Source: Hypericum androsaemum
Lineage: Eukaryota > Streptophyta > Magnoliopsida > Malpighiales > Hypericaceae
Length of the DNA: 64,000 bases
Assembly (NCBI GenBank): GCA_963995505.1
Contig: OZ023181.1
Coordinates: forward strand, 11,404,221 to 11,468,220
Direction: 5' to 3'
Positions 1-12,489 of the stretch are shown here, piece after piece (position 1 is the first letter of the stretch; each line of letters begins with the position of its first letter). The translations under genes were made by a program, and so were the position numbers. The notes below the pieces were generated by a model, which worked only from the letters and a program-made list of their open reading frames with translations, did not search any database and was not told where the DNA came from.

Positions 1-564
1 CATTCCATTTCCTTGCCTTTTCTTTCCTTTTCTTGCCTTTTCCTTGCCTTTTCTTTGCTTTTCTTGCCTTTTCCTTAACTTTTCTTGCCTTTTCTTGCCT
101 TATCTTTCCTTTTCTTTCCTTTTCTTGCCTTTTCTTGCCTTTTCTTACATTTTCTTGCCTTTTCTTGCCTTATCTTGCCTTTTCTTACCTTTTCCTTGCC
201 TTTTCATTCCTTTTCCATGCATTTTCTTTCCTTATCTTGCCTTTTCTTGCGTTTTCCTTCCTTTTCTTACCTTATCTTGAATTTTCTTGCCTTTTCCTTG
301 CTCTTTCTTTGCTTTTCTTGCCTTTTCAAGCATTTTCATTCCTTATCTTTCCTTTTCTAGCATTTTCATGCCTTTTCCATGCATTTTCTTGTATTTTATT
401 TAATTTTTTGGCCTTTTCTTTCCTTTTCCTTACCTTTTCATGCCTTGTCTTTCCTTTTTTTGCCTTTCCTTGCCTTATCTTGCTTTATCTTGCCTTTTCT
501 TCACTTTTCTTGCCTTGACTGTCTTTTCTTTGCCCTTTCTTTCTTTTTCTTGGCTTTTCATGCC
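1..564 (+). repeat. Monomeric satellite stretch, no resolved higher-order repeat
   Basis: This is plain CCTTTTCTTG array with many G10 to T and T8 to A variants. I found no long repeat partner for it in the window, but its true partner may lie to the left of the window. It contains no gene, RNA or regulatory element that I can support. Confidence 0.8.
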
Positions 565-2620
565 TTTTCTTTCCTTTTCCTTGCCTTTTCTTCCCTTATC
601 TTGCCTTATCTTTCCTTATCTTGCCTTATCCTTGCCCTTTCTTTCCTTTTCCTGCCTTTCCTTCCCTTTTCTTGCCTTATCTTGCCTTATTTTTTCTTTT
701 CTTGCCTTATCTTGTCTTTTCTTTCCTTTTCTTGTCTTATCTTGCCTTTTCTTTGCCCTTTCTTTCTTTTTCTTGGCTTTTCATGCCTTATCTTTCTTTT
801 TCTTCCCTTTTCATGCCTTTTCCATGCCTTCTCTTGCCATTTCTAGCCTTTTCCTCGGCTTTTCATACCTTATCTTGCCTTATCTTAACTTTTCTCGCCT
901 TATCTTGCCTTTTCCTTGCCATTTCTTGCTTTATCTTGTCTTATCTTGCCTTATTTTTCCTTATTTTTCCTTATCTTTCCTTTTCTTGCCTTTTCATACC
1001 TTTTCTTTTATTTTCCTTGCCATTCCTTGCCTTCTCTTGCCTTATCTTTCCTTTTTTTGCATTTTCTTGCCTTTTTCTTGCCTTTTCTTACCTTATCTTG
1101 CCTTTTTCGTGCATTTTCCTACCTTTTCATCCCTTTTCCTAGCCTTTTTTTTCCTTTTCTTTCCTTTTCCTACCTTTTTGCGCCTTTTCTTGCCTTTTCT
1201 TACCTTTTCTTGCCTTTTCTTTCCTTTTCTTGCCTTTTCATGCCTTTTCCTTGCCTTCTCTTGCCTTATCTTGCATTTTCTTGCTTTTTCCTTGCCTTTT
1301 CTTACCTTTTCTTCCCTTTTCTTGGCTTTTCCTTGCCTTTTCTTGCCTTATCTTACATTTTCTTACATTTTCCTTGCCTTTTCTTACCTTTTCTTGCCTT
1401 TTCCTTACCTTATCTTGCCTATTCTTGCCTTTTCATGCCTTTTCATGCCTTTTCATTCCATATCTTACCTTTTCTTGCCTTTTCCTTGCCTTTTCCTTGC
1501 CTTTTCTTTCCTTTTCTTACCTTATCTTGCCATATCTTTCCTTTTCTTGCATTTTCTCTCCTTTTCTTGCCGTTTCATGCCTTTTCCTTGCCTTTTCTTA
1601 CCTTTTCCTTGTCTTATCTTGCCTTTTCTTACCTTTTCTTTCCTTATTTTGCCTTTTCTTGCCTTTTCCTTGCATTTTCCTTGCCTTTTCTTTCCTTTTC
1701 TGGCCTTATCTTACCCTTTCCTTTCCTTGCCTTATCTTACCCTTTCCTTTCCTTTTCTTTCCTTTTCTTGCCTTTCCTTCCCTTTTCTTGCCTTATCTTG
1801 CCTTTTCTTTTCTTATCCTGCCTTTTCCTTGCCTTTTCTTTCCTTTTCTTACCTTATCTTACCTAATCTTGCCTTTTCATTCCTTTTCCTTGCCTTTTCT
1901 TGCCTTATCTTTCCTTTTCTTGACTTTTCTTGCCTTTTCAGGCCTTTTCTTACCTTTTCTTGCCATTTTCTGCCATTTCTTGCCTTTCTTTGCCTTATCT
2001 TGCCTTTTCTTACCTTATTTTGCCTTTTCTTGCCTTTTCATACATTTTCTTGTCTTTTCTTTCCTTTTCATGCCTTTTCCTTGCCTTTTCTTGCCTTTCT
2101 TTCCTTATCTTGCCTTTTCTAACCTTTTCTTGCCTTTTCTTTCCTTTTCTTGCCTTATCTTGCCTTTTCTTGCTTCATTTTTCATTTTCTTCTCTTTTCT
2201 TGCCTTTCCTTCCCTTTTCTTGCCTTTTCTTGCCATATCTTGCCTTTTTTTGCCTTATCTTACTTTTTCTTTCCTTTTCTTTGCCTTTTCTTGCCATATC
2301 TTGCCTTTTTTTGCCTTATCTTACCTTTTCTTTCCTTTTCTTTGTCTTTTCTTTTCTTTTCTTTCCTTATCTTTCCTTATCTTTACTTTTCTTGCCTTTT
2401 CCTTGCCCTTTCTTTCCTTTTCTTGCCTTTCCTTCCCTGTTCTAGCCTTATCTTGCCTTATCTTACCTTTTCTTGCCTTATCTTGCCTTTTCTTTCCTTT
2501 TCTTGCCTTATCTTGCCTTTTCTTTCCTTTTCCTTGCCCTTTCTTTCCTTTTCTTGCCTTTTCATGCCTTTTCTTGCCTTATCTTTCCTTTTCTTGCCTT
2601 TTCATGCAATTTCTTTTCCT
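565..2620 (+). repeat. Block A, copy 1 (about 2.06 kb)
   Basis: This stretch matches 10387-12475 almost base for base. Shared rare words fix the alignment: CTCTTGCCAT at 831 and 10653, and TTGCCTTATCC at 621 and 10443, both 9822 bp apart. The spacing rises to about 9906 near 2041 because copy 2 carries an extra 72-bp duplication, then falls to about 9846 near 2401 because this copy carries an extra 61-bp duplication. The edges are where the marker words stop matching and are good to some tens of bases. No coding function is inferred. Confidence 0.85.
2221..2342 (+). repeat. 61-bp tandem duplication inside block A copy 1
   Basis: The word TGCCTTTTCTTGCCATATC occurs at 2221 and again at 2282, each time followed by the same run of seven T and the same downstream units. 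The matching place in copy 2 (about 12120-12190) has this segment once. The duplication is about six satellite units and arose after the two blocks separated, or was lost from the other copy. Confidence 0.85.
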
Positions 2621-4859
2621 TTTCTTGCCTTATCTTTCCATTTCTTGCATTTTCCTTCCCTTTTCTTACCTTTTCTTGCCTTTTCCTTGCCTTTTCTTAT
2701 CGTTTCCTGCCTTTTCTTGCCTTATCTTGCCTTTTCCTTGCTTTTATTACCTTTTCTTGTCTTTTACCTATTCTTGCCTTTTCTTGCCTTATCATTCCTT
2801 ATCTTGCCTTTTCTTGCCTTTTCTTGCCTTTTCTTGCATTTTCCTTTCCTTTTCTTGCCTTATCTTGCCATTTCTTGCCTTTTCCTTGCCTTTTCTTACC
2901 TTTTCTTGCCTTTTCCTTGCCTTTTCTTACCTTTTCTCGCCTTTTCTTCCCTATTCTTTCCTTTTCATGCCTTTTCCATGCATTTTCTTTCCTTATCTTA
3001 CCTTTTCTTTGCCTTTTCTTACCTTTTCTTGCCTTTTCCTTACTTTATCTTACCTATTCTTGCCTTTTCAATCCTTATCTTGCCTTTTCCTTGCCTTTTC
3101 TTTCATTTTCTTGCCTTATCTTGCCTTTTCGTGTATTTTCTTTCCTTTTCTTGCATTTTCATGCATTTTCCTTGCCTTATCTTTCCTTATCTTGCCTTTT
3201 CTTGCCTTTTCCTTGCATTTTTCTTGCCTTATCTTGCCCTTTCCTTTCATTTTCTTTCCTTTTCATGCCTTTTCTTGCCTTATCTTTCTTTTTCTTGCTT
3301 TTTCATGACTTTTCCATGCCTTTTCTTGCCTTTCCTTTCCTTTTCCTGCCTTTTCATTCCTTTTCCTATCTTTTCTTGCCTTTTCATGCCTTTTTTTTGC
3401 CTTTTTTTGCCTTTTCTTGCCTTATCTTGCCCTTTCATTCCTTATCTTTCCCTTTCATTCCTTATCTTGCCTTTTCTTGCCTTTTCAAGCTTTTTCTTGC
3501 CTTTTCTTTCCTTTTCTTGCCTTTTCATGCCTTTTCCTTGCCTTTTCTTGCCTTATCTTTCCTTTTCTTGCCTTTTCATGCCTTTTCTTTCCTTATCTTG
3601 CCTTTTCCGTGCCTTTTCCTTGCCTTTTCATACCTTTTCTTGCCTTATCTTGCCTTTTCTTGCCTCATCTTTCATTTTCGTTCCTTTTCTTGCCTTTCCT
3701 TCCCTTTTCTTGCCTTATCTTGCCTAATCTTCCCCTTTCTTTCCTTATCTTTCCTTTTCTTGCCTTATCTTGCCTAATCTTCCCTTTTTTTCGTTATCTT
3801 GCCTTTTCTTTTCTTTTCTTTTCCTTGCTTTTTCTTTCCTTTTCTTGCCTTATCTTGCCTTTTCTTACCTTTTCCTTGCCCTTTCTTTCATTTTCTTGCC
3901 TTTTCAAGCCTTTTCTTGCCTTATCTTTCCTTTTCAAGCCTTTTCCATGCCTTTTCTTGCCTTTTCTTAACTTTTCCTGCCCCTTTCTTTCCTTATCTTG
4001 CCTTATCATCCCTTTTCCTTGCCTTATCTTGCCTTTTCTTGCCTTATCTGGCCTAATCTTCCCTTTTTTTTCCTTATCTTGCATTTTCTTTTCTTTTCCT
4101 TGCTTTTTCTTTCCTTTTCTTGCTTTATCTTGCCTTTTCTTACCTTTTCCTTGCCCTTTCTTTCATTTTCTTGCCTTTTCAAGCCTTTTCAAGCCTTTTT
4201 CATGCCTTTTCTTGCCTTTTCTTACCTTTTCCTGCCCCTTTCTTTCCTTATCTTGCCTTATCATGTCTTTTCTTGCATTTTCTTACCTTATCTTGCCTTT
4301 TCTTACCTTTTCATACCTTTTCTTGCCTTCCTTGCCTTTTCTTGCCTTATCTTTCCTTTTTTTTCCTTTTCTTGCCTTTTCCTTGCCTTTTCCTGCCTTA
4401 TCTTGCCTTTTCCTTTCCTTTTCTTGCCTTTTCCATGCCTTTTCTTACCTTTTCCTTGCCTTTTCTTGCCTTTTCAGGCCTTTTCTTGCCTTATCTTGCC
4501 TTTCTTGCCTTTTCCTTGCCTTTTCTTTCCTTTTCTTACCTTTTCCTTACCTTTTCTTTCCTTTTCTTGCCTTATAATGAATTTTCTTGACTTATCTTGC
4601 CTTTTTCTTGCCTTTTCTTTCCTTTTCTTGTCATATCTTACCTTTTCTAGCCTTTTCATTCCTTTTCCTTGCCTTTTCTTGCCTTATCTTTCCTTTTCTT
4701 GCCTTTTCATTCCTTTTCCTTGCCTTTTCTTTCCTTTTCTTGCCTTTTCCTTGCCTTTTCTTGCCTTATCTTTCCTTTTCTTTCCTTTTCTTGCCTTTTC
4801 TTACCTTTTCTTGCCTTTTCTATCCTTTTCTAGCCTTTTCTTACCTTTTCTTACATTTT
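2621..4859 (+). repeat. Largely monomeric satellite with one local repeat
   Basis: After block A the array becomes a mix of standard units with no long partner that I could trace. It includes runs of CATGCC variants (about 3300-3620) and the local two-copy repeat listed separately at 3773-4330. No stretch departs from the satellite. Confidence 0.75.
3773..4330 (+). repeat. Local tandem repeat, two copies of about 255-279 bp
   Basis: The rare word CCTAATCTTCCC followed by a long T run occurs at 3773 and 4052. Both are followed by TTTTCTTTTCTTTTCC, TTCAAGCC units and CCTGCCCCTT (3976 and 4231). The offset drops from 279 to 255 because the second copy has lost a few units. This is a short-range duplication of satellite units, not a gene. 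Confidence 0.75.
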
Positions 4860-6985
4860 CTTCCCTTTTCTAGCCTTTTCTTGACTTATCTATCCTTTTC
4901 TTGGCTTTTCCACCCTTTTTTTAACTTATCTATCCTTTTCTTTTCTTTTTTTGCCTTTTCCTTGCCTTTTCCTTGCCTTTTCTTTGCTTTTCTTGACTTT
5001 TCTTGCCTTTTAATGACTTTTCATGCCTTTTCTTGACTTTTCATGCCTTTTCATGCCTTATCTTGCCTTTTCTTGCCATATCTTTCCTTTCCATTCCTTA
5101 TTTTGCCTATACTTTCCTTATCATTCCTTTTCTTGCATTTTCATTGCCTTTTCTTTCCTTTTCTTGCCTTTGCCTTGCCTTTTCTTTCCTTTTCTTGTAT
5201 TTTCATGCCTTTTCTAGCCTTTTCTTTCCTTTTCCTTGCCTTTTCTAGCATTATCTTGCCTTTTCCTTGCCTTTTCTTGCCTTATCTTTCTGTTTCTTGC
5301 CTCATCTTTCATTTTATTTTCTAATCTTTTCTTACATTATCTTGCCTTTTCTTTTCTTTTCTTGCCTTATCAAGCCTTTTCCTTGCCCTTTCTAACCTTT
5401 TCTTGCCTTTCCCTCCCTTTTCTTGCCTTATCTTGTCTTATCTTGACTTTTCTTGCCTTATCTTACCTTTTCGTTCCTTTTCTAGCCTTATCTTGCCTTA
5501 TCTTGCCTTTTCTTACCTTTTCCTTGCCTTTTCTTGCCTTATCTTACCTTATCTTGCCTGATCTTGCCTTATATTGCCTTTTCCTTGCCTTTCCTTACCT
5601 TTTCTTGCCTTTCCTTGCCTTTCCTTTCCTTTTCTTGTCTTTTCATTCCTTTTCTTTCCTTTCCTTGCCTTCTCAGCCTTTTCATTGCCTTTTCTCTCCT
5701 TTTCTTTTCTTATCTTGCCTTTTCCTATCCTTTTCTTGCCTTATCTTTCCTTTTCTTGCCTATTCATGCCTTTTCTTGACTTTTCTTTCCTTATCTTGCC
5801 TTTTCTTGCCTTTTCTTTCCTTTTCTTGCCTTTTCATGCCTTTTCCATACCTTTTCTTGCCTTTTCATTCCTTTTCTTGCCTTTTCATGACTTTTCTTGC
5901 CTTTTCTTGACTTTTCTAACCTTTTCTTGACTTTTCATGCCTTTTCTTGCCTTATCTTGCCTTTCCTTGCCATATCTAGCCTTTCCATTCCTTATCTTGC
6001 CTATTCTTTCCTTATATTTCCTTTTCTTGCCTTTTCCTTGCCTTTTCTTTCCTTTTCTTGCCTTTTCCTTGCCTTTTCTTTCCTTTTCTTGTCTTTTCCT
6101 TGTCTTTTCTTGCCTTATCTTTCCTTTTCTTACCATTTCATGCCTTTTCCATGCCTTTTCCTACCTTTTCTTTCCTTTTCTTTGTCTTTTCTAGCCTTAT
6201 CTTGCCTTATCTTGCCTTTTCCTTTTCTTTTCTTTCCTTTTCTCGCCTTATCTTTCTGTTTGTTGCCTCATCTTTCATTTTCTTTTCTTTTCTTGCCTTT
6301 CCTTCCCTTATCTTGCCTTTTCTTGCCTTATCTTACCTTTTCTTACCATAACTTGCCTTTTCTTTCCTTTTCTTGCCTTATCTTGCCTTATCAAGCCTTT
6401 TCCTTGCCCTTTCTAACATTTTCTTGCCTTTCCTTCCCTTATCTTGCCGTATCTTGCCTTTTCTTTCCTTTTCTTGCCTTTTCTTGCCTTATCTTTCCTT
6501 TTTTTGCCTTTTCTTGCCTTTTCCTTGCCTTTTCTTACCTTATCTTGCCTTTTTCTTGCATTTTCCTGCCTTTTCATGCCTTTTCCATACCATTTCTTGC
6601 CTTTTCTTGCCTTTTCATGCCTATTCCTTGCCTTTTCCTTCCCTTTTTCTGCCTGATCTTTCCTTTCTTGCCTTATCTTTCTTCATCTTGCCTTATCTTT
6701 CCTTTTCTTGCCTTTTCTTACCTTTTCTTGCCTTTTCTTATCTTTTCTTTCATTGTCTTACCTTTCTTTCCTTTTCTCACCTTTTCTTGCCTTTTCTTAC
6801 TTTTCCTTGCCTTTTCTTGCCTTACCTTTCCTTTTCTTCCCTTTTCTTGCCTTTTTTGCCTTTTCTTGCCTTATCTTTCCTTTTCTTTCCTTTTCTTGCC
6901 TTTTCTCAAATTTTCTTCCATTTTCTTGCCTTTTCATGCCTTTTCCTTGCCTTTTCTTACCTTATGTTGCCTATTCTTGCCTTTT
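4860..6985 (+). repeat. Block B, copy 1 (about 2.1 kb)
   Basis: This block is shared with 12490-14605. Matching markers are TTTTAATGACTTTT at about 5008 and 12612, ATTTTATTTT at 5311 and 12929 (7618 apart), GACTTTTCTAAC at 5909 and 13537 (7628 apart), and CTCAAA at 6905 and 14524 (7619 apart). The same markers recur in the 2.16-kb units and 7.45-kb super-repeats downstream, so block B is an outlying relative of that family. Similarity fades after about 6980. Confidence 0.8.
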
Positions 6986-9900
6986 CCTTGCCTTTTCTTG
7001 CCTTTTCTTGCCTTTTCCTTGCCTTTTTTTTCCTTTTCTTGCCATTTCATACATTTTCTTGCCTTATCTTTCCTTTTCTCACATTTTCTTGCCATTTCAT
7101 ACATTTTCTTGCCTTTTCTTGCATTTTCATGCCTTTTCCATGGCTTTTATTGCCTTTTCTTGCCGTATCTTGCCCTTTCATTCCTTATCTTGTCTTTTCT
7201 TACCTTATCTTGCCTTTTCTTGCCTTCTCCTTGCCTTTTCTTTCCTTTTCCTTAAATTTTCATGCATTTTCCTTGCCTTTTCTTACCTTTTCTTACCTTT
7301 TCCTTCCCTTTTCTTTCCTTTCCTTGCCTTATCTCGCCTTTTCTTGGCTTTTCCTTGCCTTTCCTTGCCTTTTCATGCCTTTCCTTGCCTTTTCTTGCCT
7401 TTTCCTTGCCTTTTCTTGCCATATCTTGCCTTTTCTTTCCTTATCTTGCCTTTTCCTTGCCTTTTCCATGCATTTTCTTGCCTTTTCTTGTCTTTTACTT
7501 GCCTTTTCTTGCTTTATATTTCCTTTTCTTTCCTTTGCTTACCTTTTCTTGCCTTATCTGGCCTTTTCTTTCCTTTTCTTGCCTTTTCTTGACATATCTG
7601 TCCTTTTCTTGACATTTCTTGCCTTTTCATTGCCATTTCTTGCCTTATCTTGCCCTTTCATTCCTTATCTTGCCTTTTCTTACCTAATCTTGCCTTTTCT
7701 TGCCTTTTCATGCCTTTTCCTTGCATTTTCTTGCCTTTTCTTTCCTTATCTTGCCTTTTCTTTCCTTATCTTGCCTTTTCTTGCCTTTTCCATGCCATTT
7801 CTCACCTTTCCTTGCCTTTCCTTGCCATTTCTCACCTTTCCTTGCCTTATCTTGCCTTTTCTTTCCTTATCTTGCCTTTTCTTTCTTTTCCTTGCCTTTT
7901 TGTACCTTTTCCTTGCCTTTTCTTGCCTTAACTAGCATTTTCTCGCCTTTTCCTTGCTTTTTCTTACCTTTTCTTGCCTTTTCCTTGCATTTTCTTGTCT
8001 TTTCCATGCCTTTTCTTTCCTTATCTTGCCTTTTATTGCCTTTCCCTTGCCTTTTCTTACCTTATCTTTCCTTTTTTTAAAACTTTTCTTGCCTTTTCTT
8101 GCCTTTTCTTTCCTTTTCTTTCCTTTTCTTGCCTTTTTTTGCCATTTCTTTCCTTTTCTTGCCTTTTCATGCTTTTTCTTTCCTTATCTTGCCTTTTCTT
8201 GCCTTGTCCCTGCCTTTTCTTATCTTTTCTTGCCTTTTCCTTGACTTTTCATGCATTTTCCATGCCTTTTCTTGCCTTTTCCGTGCCTTTTCTTTCATTT
8301 CCTTGCCTTTTCTTACCTTTTCCTTCCCTTTTCTTGCCTTTTCTTGCCTTTTCTTTTCTTTTCTTGCCTTTCTATCCTTTTACTTTCCTTTTCTTGCTTT
8401 ATGTTTCCTTTTCTTGCCTTTGCTTGCCTTTTCTTGCCTTTTCTTGACATATCTGTCCTTTTCTTGCCTTTTTTTGTCTTTGCATGCCTTTTCTTACCTT
8501 TTCTTGCCTTATCTTGCCCTTTCATTCCTTATCTTGCCATTTCTTTCCTTTTCTTGCCTTTCTTGCCTTATCTTGCCCTTTCATTCTTTATCTTACCTTT
8601 TCATGCCTTTTCTTGCCTATTATTGCCTTTTCATGCCTTTTCCTTGCCTTTTCTTGCCTTTTCTTTCCATATCTTGCATTTTTTCACCTTTTCCTTGCTT
8701 TTTCTTACCTTTTCTTGCCTTTTCCTTGCATTTTCATGTCTTTTTCATGCCTTTTCTTACCTTATCTTGCCTTTTCTTGCCTTTTCCTTGCCTTTTCCTT
8801 GCCTTTTCTTTCCTTTTCTTGCCTTTTCTTGCCTTATCTTTCCTTTTCTTGACTTTTCATGTCTTTTCCATGCCTTTTCTTGACTTATTCTTGCCTTTTC
8901 TCGCCTTTTCTTGCCTTAAATGGCCTCTTCATGCCTTTTCCCTGCCTTTTCTTGCCTTATGATGCCTTTTCTTACCTTTTCATTGCCTTTTCTTACCTTT
9001 TCTTGCCTTTTCCTTGCCTTTTCTTGCCATTTTCTTCCCTTTTTTTGCCATTTTCTTCCCCTTTCTTCCCTTTTCCTTTCCTTTTCTTGCCTTTTCCTTG
9101 CCTTATCTTGCATTTTCTTGCCTTATTCTTTCCATTTCTTGCATTTTAATGTGTTTTCCCGCTTTATCTTTACTTTTCTTGCCTTTTCATGCCTTTTCCA
9201 TGCCTTTTATTGCCTTTTCTTTCCTTTTCTTGCCTTTTCTTGACTTCTCTTGCCTTTTCTTAACTTTTCATAACTTTTCTTGCCTTATCTTGACTTTTGT
9301 TGCCATATCTTGCCTTTCCATTCCTTATCTTCCTTATCCTATTTTTACCTTATCTTGCCTTTTCTTGCCTTTTCATACCTTTTCTTGCCTTTTCTTGCCT
9401 TTTCATACCTTATCTTGCCTTTTCTTTCCTTTTCATGCCTTTTCTTGCCCTTTCTTTCCTTTTCTTGCCTTATCTTACCTTCCTTGCCTTTTCCTTGCCT
9501 TTTCTTGCCATTTCCTTGCCCTTTCTTGCCTTTTCTAGCCTTTTCCTTGGCTTTTCTTACCTTATCTTTCCTTATCTTAACTTTTCTTACCTTATCTTGC
9601 CTTATCTTAACTTTTCTCTCCTTATCTTGCATTTTCCTTGCCTTTTCTTGCTTTATCTTGCTTTATCTTGCCTTATCTTTCCTTTTCTTGCATTTTCATA
9701 CCTTTTCTTTCCTTTTCCTTGCCTTCTCTTGCCTTATCTTTCCTTTTTTTGCCTTTTCTCGCCTTTTCCTTTCCTTTGCTTACCTTATATTGCCATTTTC
9801 TTGCATTTTCCTGCCTTTTCATGCCTTTTCTAATTCTTTCCTTTTCTTACCTTTTCTTTCCTTTCTTGCCTTGTCTTACCTTTTTGCACCTTTTCTTGCC

Positions 9901-10386
9901 TTATCTTACCGTTTCTTGCCTTTTCTTGCCTTTTCATTACTTTTCTTGCCTTTTATTGCTTTATCATGCCTTAACTTTCCTTTTCTTGCCTTTTCTTGCC
10001 TTTTCTTAACTTTTCTTTCCTTTTCTTGCCTTTTCTTACATTTTTTATCCTTTTCTTGCCTTTTCATGCCTTTTCCTTGCCTTTTCTTGCCTTTACTTAC
10101 CTTTTTCTTGCCTTTTCTTACCCTTTCTTACCTTTTCCTTGCCTTTTCCTTGCCTTTTCTTTCCATTTCTTGCCTTTTCTCGCCTTTTCTTGCCATTTCA
10201 TGCCTTTTCCTTGCCTTTTCTTTCCTTATCTTTCCTTTTCTTGGCTTTTCCTTGCCTTTTCTTTCCTTTTCTTGCCTTATCTTGCCTTTTCTTGACTCAT
10301 CTTTCATTTTCTTTTCTTTTCTTGCCTTTCCTTCCCTTAGCTTGCCCTTATCTTGCCTTATCTTGCCTTTTTTGCCTTATATTGCC
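6986..10386 (+). repeat. Mostly monomeric satellite with small local duplications
   Basis: This is standard array. Small repeats include a word near 7039 that recurs about 50 bp later (CCATTTCATACATTTTC) and CCATTTCTCACC near 7795 that recurs about 30 bp later. Two near-palindromic units, GACATATCTGTC, sit at 7591-7602 and 8446-8457. No large repeat partner was traced, apart from loose similarity of 9400-10320 to block A. No gene is supported. Confidence 0.75.
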
Positions 10387-12475
10387 TTTTCTTTCCTTTT
10401 CCTTGTCTTTTCTTCCCTTATCTTGCCTTATCTTTCCTTATCTTGCCTTATCCTTGCCCTTTCTTTCCTTTTCCTGCCTTTCCTTCCCTTTTCTTGCCTT
10501 ATCTTGCCTTATCTTGCCTTTTCTAGCCTTATCTTGTCTTTTCTTTCCTTTTCTTGTCTTACCTTGCCTTTTCTTTGCCCTTTCTTTCTTTTTCTTGCCT
10601 TTTCATGCCTTATCTTTCTTTTTCTTCCCTTTTCATGCCTTTTCCATGCATTCTCTTGCCATTTCTAGCCTTTTCCTTGGCTTTTCATACCTTATCTTGC
10701 CTTATCTTAACTTTTCTCGCCTTATCTTGCCTTTTCCTTGCCATTTCTTGCTTTATCTTGTCTTATCTTGCCTTATTTTTACTTATTTTTCCTTATCTTT
10801 CCTTTTCATGCCTTTTCATACCTTTTCTTTTATTTTCCTTGCCTTTCCTTGCCTTCTCTTGCCTTATCTTTCCTTTTTTTGTATTTTCTTGCCTTTTTCT
10901 TGCCTTTTCTTACCTTATCTTGCCTTTTTCTTACATTTTCCTACCTTTTCATCCCTTTTCCTAACCTTTTCTTTCCTTTTCTTTCCTTTTTGCGCCTTTT
11001 CTTGCCTTTTCTTACCTTTTCTTGCCTTTTCTTTTCTTTTCTTGCCTTTTCATGCCTTTTCCTTATCTTCTCTTGCCTTATCTTTCATTTTCTTTCTTTT
11101 TCCTTGCCTTTTCTTACCTTTTCTTGCCTTTTCCTTACATTTTCCTTTCCTTTTGTTGCCTTTTCTCTCATTTTCTTCCCTTTTCTTGGCTTTTCCTTGC
11201 CTTTTCTTGCCTTATCTTATCTTTTCTTAACTTTTCCTTGCCTTTTCTTACCTGTTCTTGCCTTTTCCTTACCTTATCTTACATATTCTTGCCTTTTCAT
11301 GCCTTTTCATGCCATATCTTACCTTTTCCTTGCCTTTTCCTTACCTTATCTTACATATTCTTGCCTTTTCATGCCTTTTCATGCCATATCTTACCTTTTC
11401 CTTGCCTTTTCCTTGCCTTTTCTTTCCTTTTCTTGCCTTATCTTGCCATATCTTTCCTTTTCTTGCATTTTCTCTCCTTTTCTTGCCGTTTCATGCCTTT
11501 TCCTTGCCTTTTCTTACCTTTTCCTTGTCTTATCTTGCCTTTTCTTGCCTTTTCTTTCCTTATTTTGCCTTTTCTTGTCTTTTCCTTGCATTTTCCTTAT
11601 CTTTTCTTTCCTTTCCTGGCCTTATCTTACCCTTTCCTTTCCTGGCCTTATCTTACCCTTTCCTTTCCTTTTCTTTCCTTTTCTTGCCTTTCCTTCCCTT
11701 TTCTTATCTTATCTTGCCTTTTCTTGTCTTATCCTGCCTTTTCCTTGCCTTTTCTTTCCTTTTCTTGCCTTATCTTACCTAATCTTGCCTTTTCAATCCT
11801 TTTCCTTGCCTTTTCTTGCCGTATCTTTCCTTTTCTTGACTTTTCTTGCCTTTTCAGGCCTTTTCTTGCCTTTTCTTGCCATATCTTGCCTTTCTTTTCC
11901 TTATCTTGCCTTTTCTTACCTTATTTTGCCTTTTCTTGCCTTTTCATACATTTTCTTGTCTTTTCTTTCCTTTTCATGCCTTTTCCTTGCCTTTTCTTGC
12001 CTTTCTTTCCTTATATTACCTTTTCTAACCTTTTCTTGCCTTTTCTTTCCTTTTCTTGTCTTATCTTGCCTTTTCTTGCTTCATCTTTCATTTTCTTCTC
12101 TTTTCTTGCCTTTCTTTCCCTTTTCTTGCCTTTTCTTGCCATATCTTGCCTTTTTTTGCCATATCTTACCTTTTCTTTCCTTTTCTTTGCCTTTTCTTTG
12201 CCTTTTCTTTCCTTATCTTTCCTTATCTTTACTTTTCTTGCCTTTTCCTTGCCCTTTCTTTCCTTTTCTTGCCTTTCCTTCCCTTTTCTTGCCTTATCTT
12301 GCCTTATCTTACCTATTCTTGCCTTATCTTGCATTTTCTTTCCTTTCTTGCCTTATCTTGCCTTTTCTTTCCTTTTCCTTGCCCTTTCTTTCCTTTTCTT
12401 GCCTTTTCATGCCTTTTCTTGCCTTATCTTTCCTTTTCTTGCCTTTTCATGCATTTTCCTTTCCTTTTCTTGCCT
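10387..12475 (+). repeat. Block A, copy 2 (about 2.09 kb)
   Basis: This is the second copy of the block at 565-2620, at an offset of 9822-9906 bp depending on internal indels. Most of the point variants that mark individual units are shared in order, so the two are copies of one ancestor and not independent runs of the same monomer. Private differences are a 72-bp duplication (11267-11410) and scattered single-base changes. Confidence 0.85.
11267..11410 (+). repeat. 72-bp tandem duplication inside block A copy 2
   Basis: The word CCTTACCTTATCTTACAT occurs at 11267 and 11339, and the 72 bases that follow each appear identical by eye, including the unusual ATATTC unit and two CATGCC units. Block A copy 1 has the corresponding segment once. 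The length is about seven satellite units, so the array register is kept. Confidence 0.88.
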
Positions 12476-12489
12476 TTTCTTACATTTTC

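Noticed and set aside
440..2122. Hydrophobic repeats (LFLPFLAFSC-like) as multi-pass membrane proteins
   Set aside because: The hydrophobicity comes from translating T-rich repeats. Every frame of the pyrimidine strand gives the same composition, and the polarity switch moves it to the other strand.
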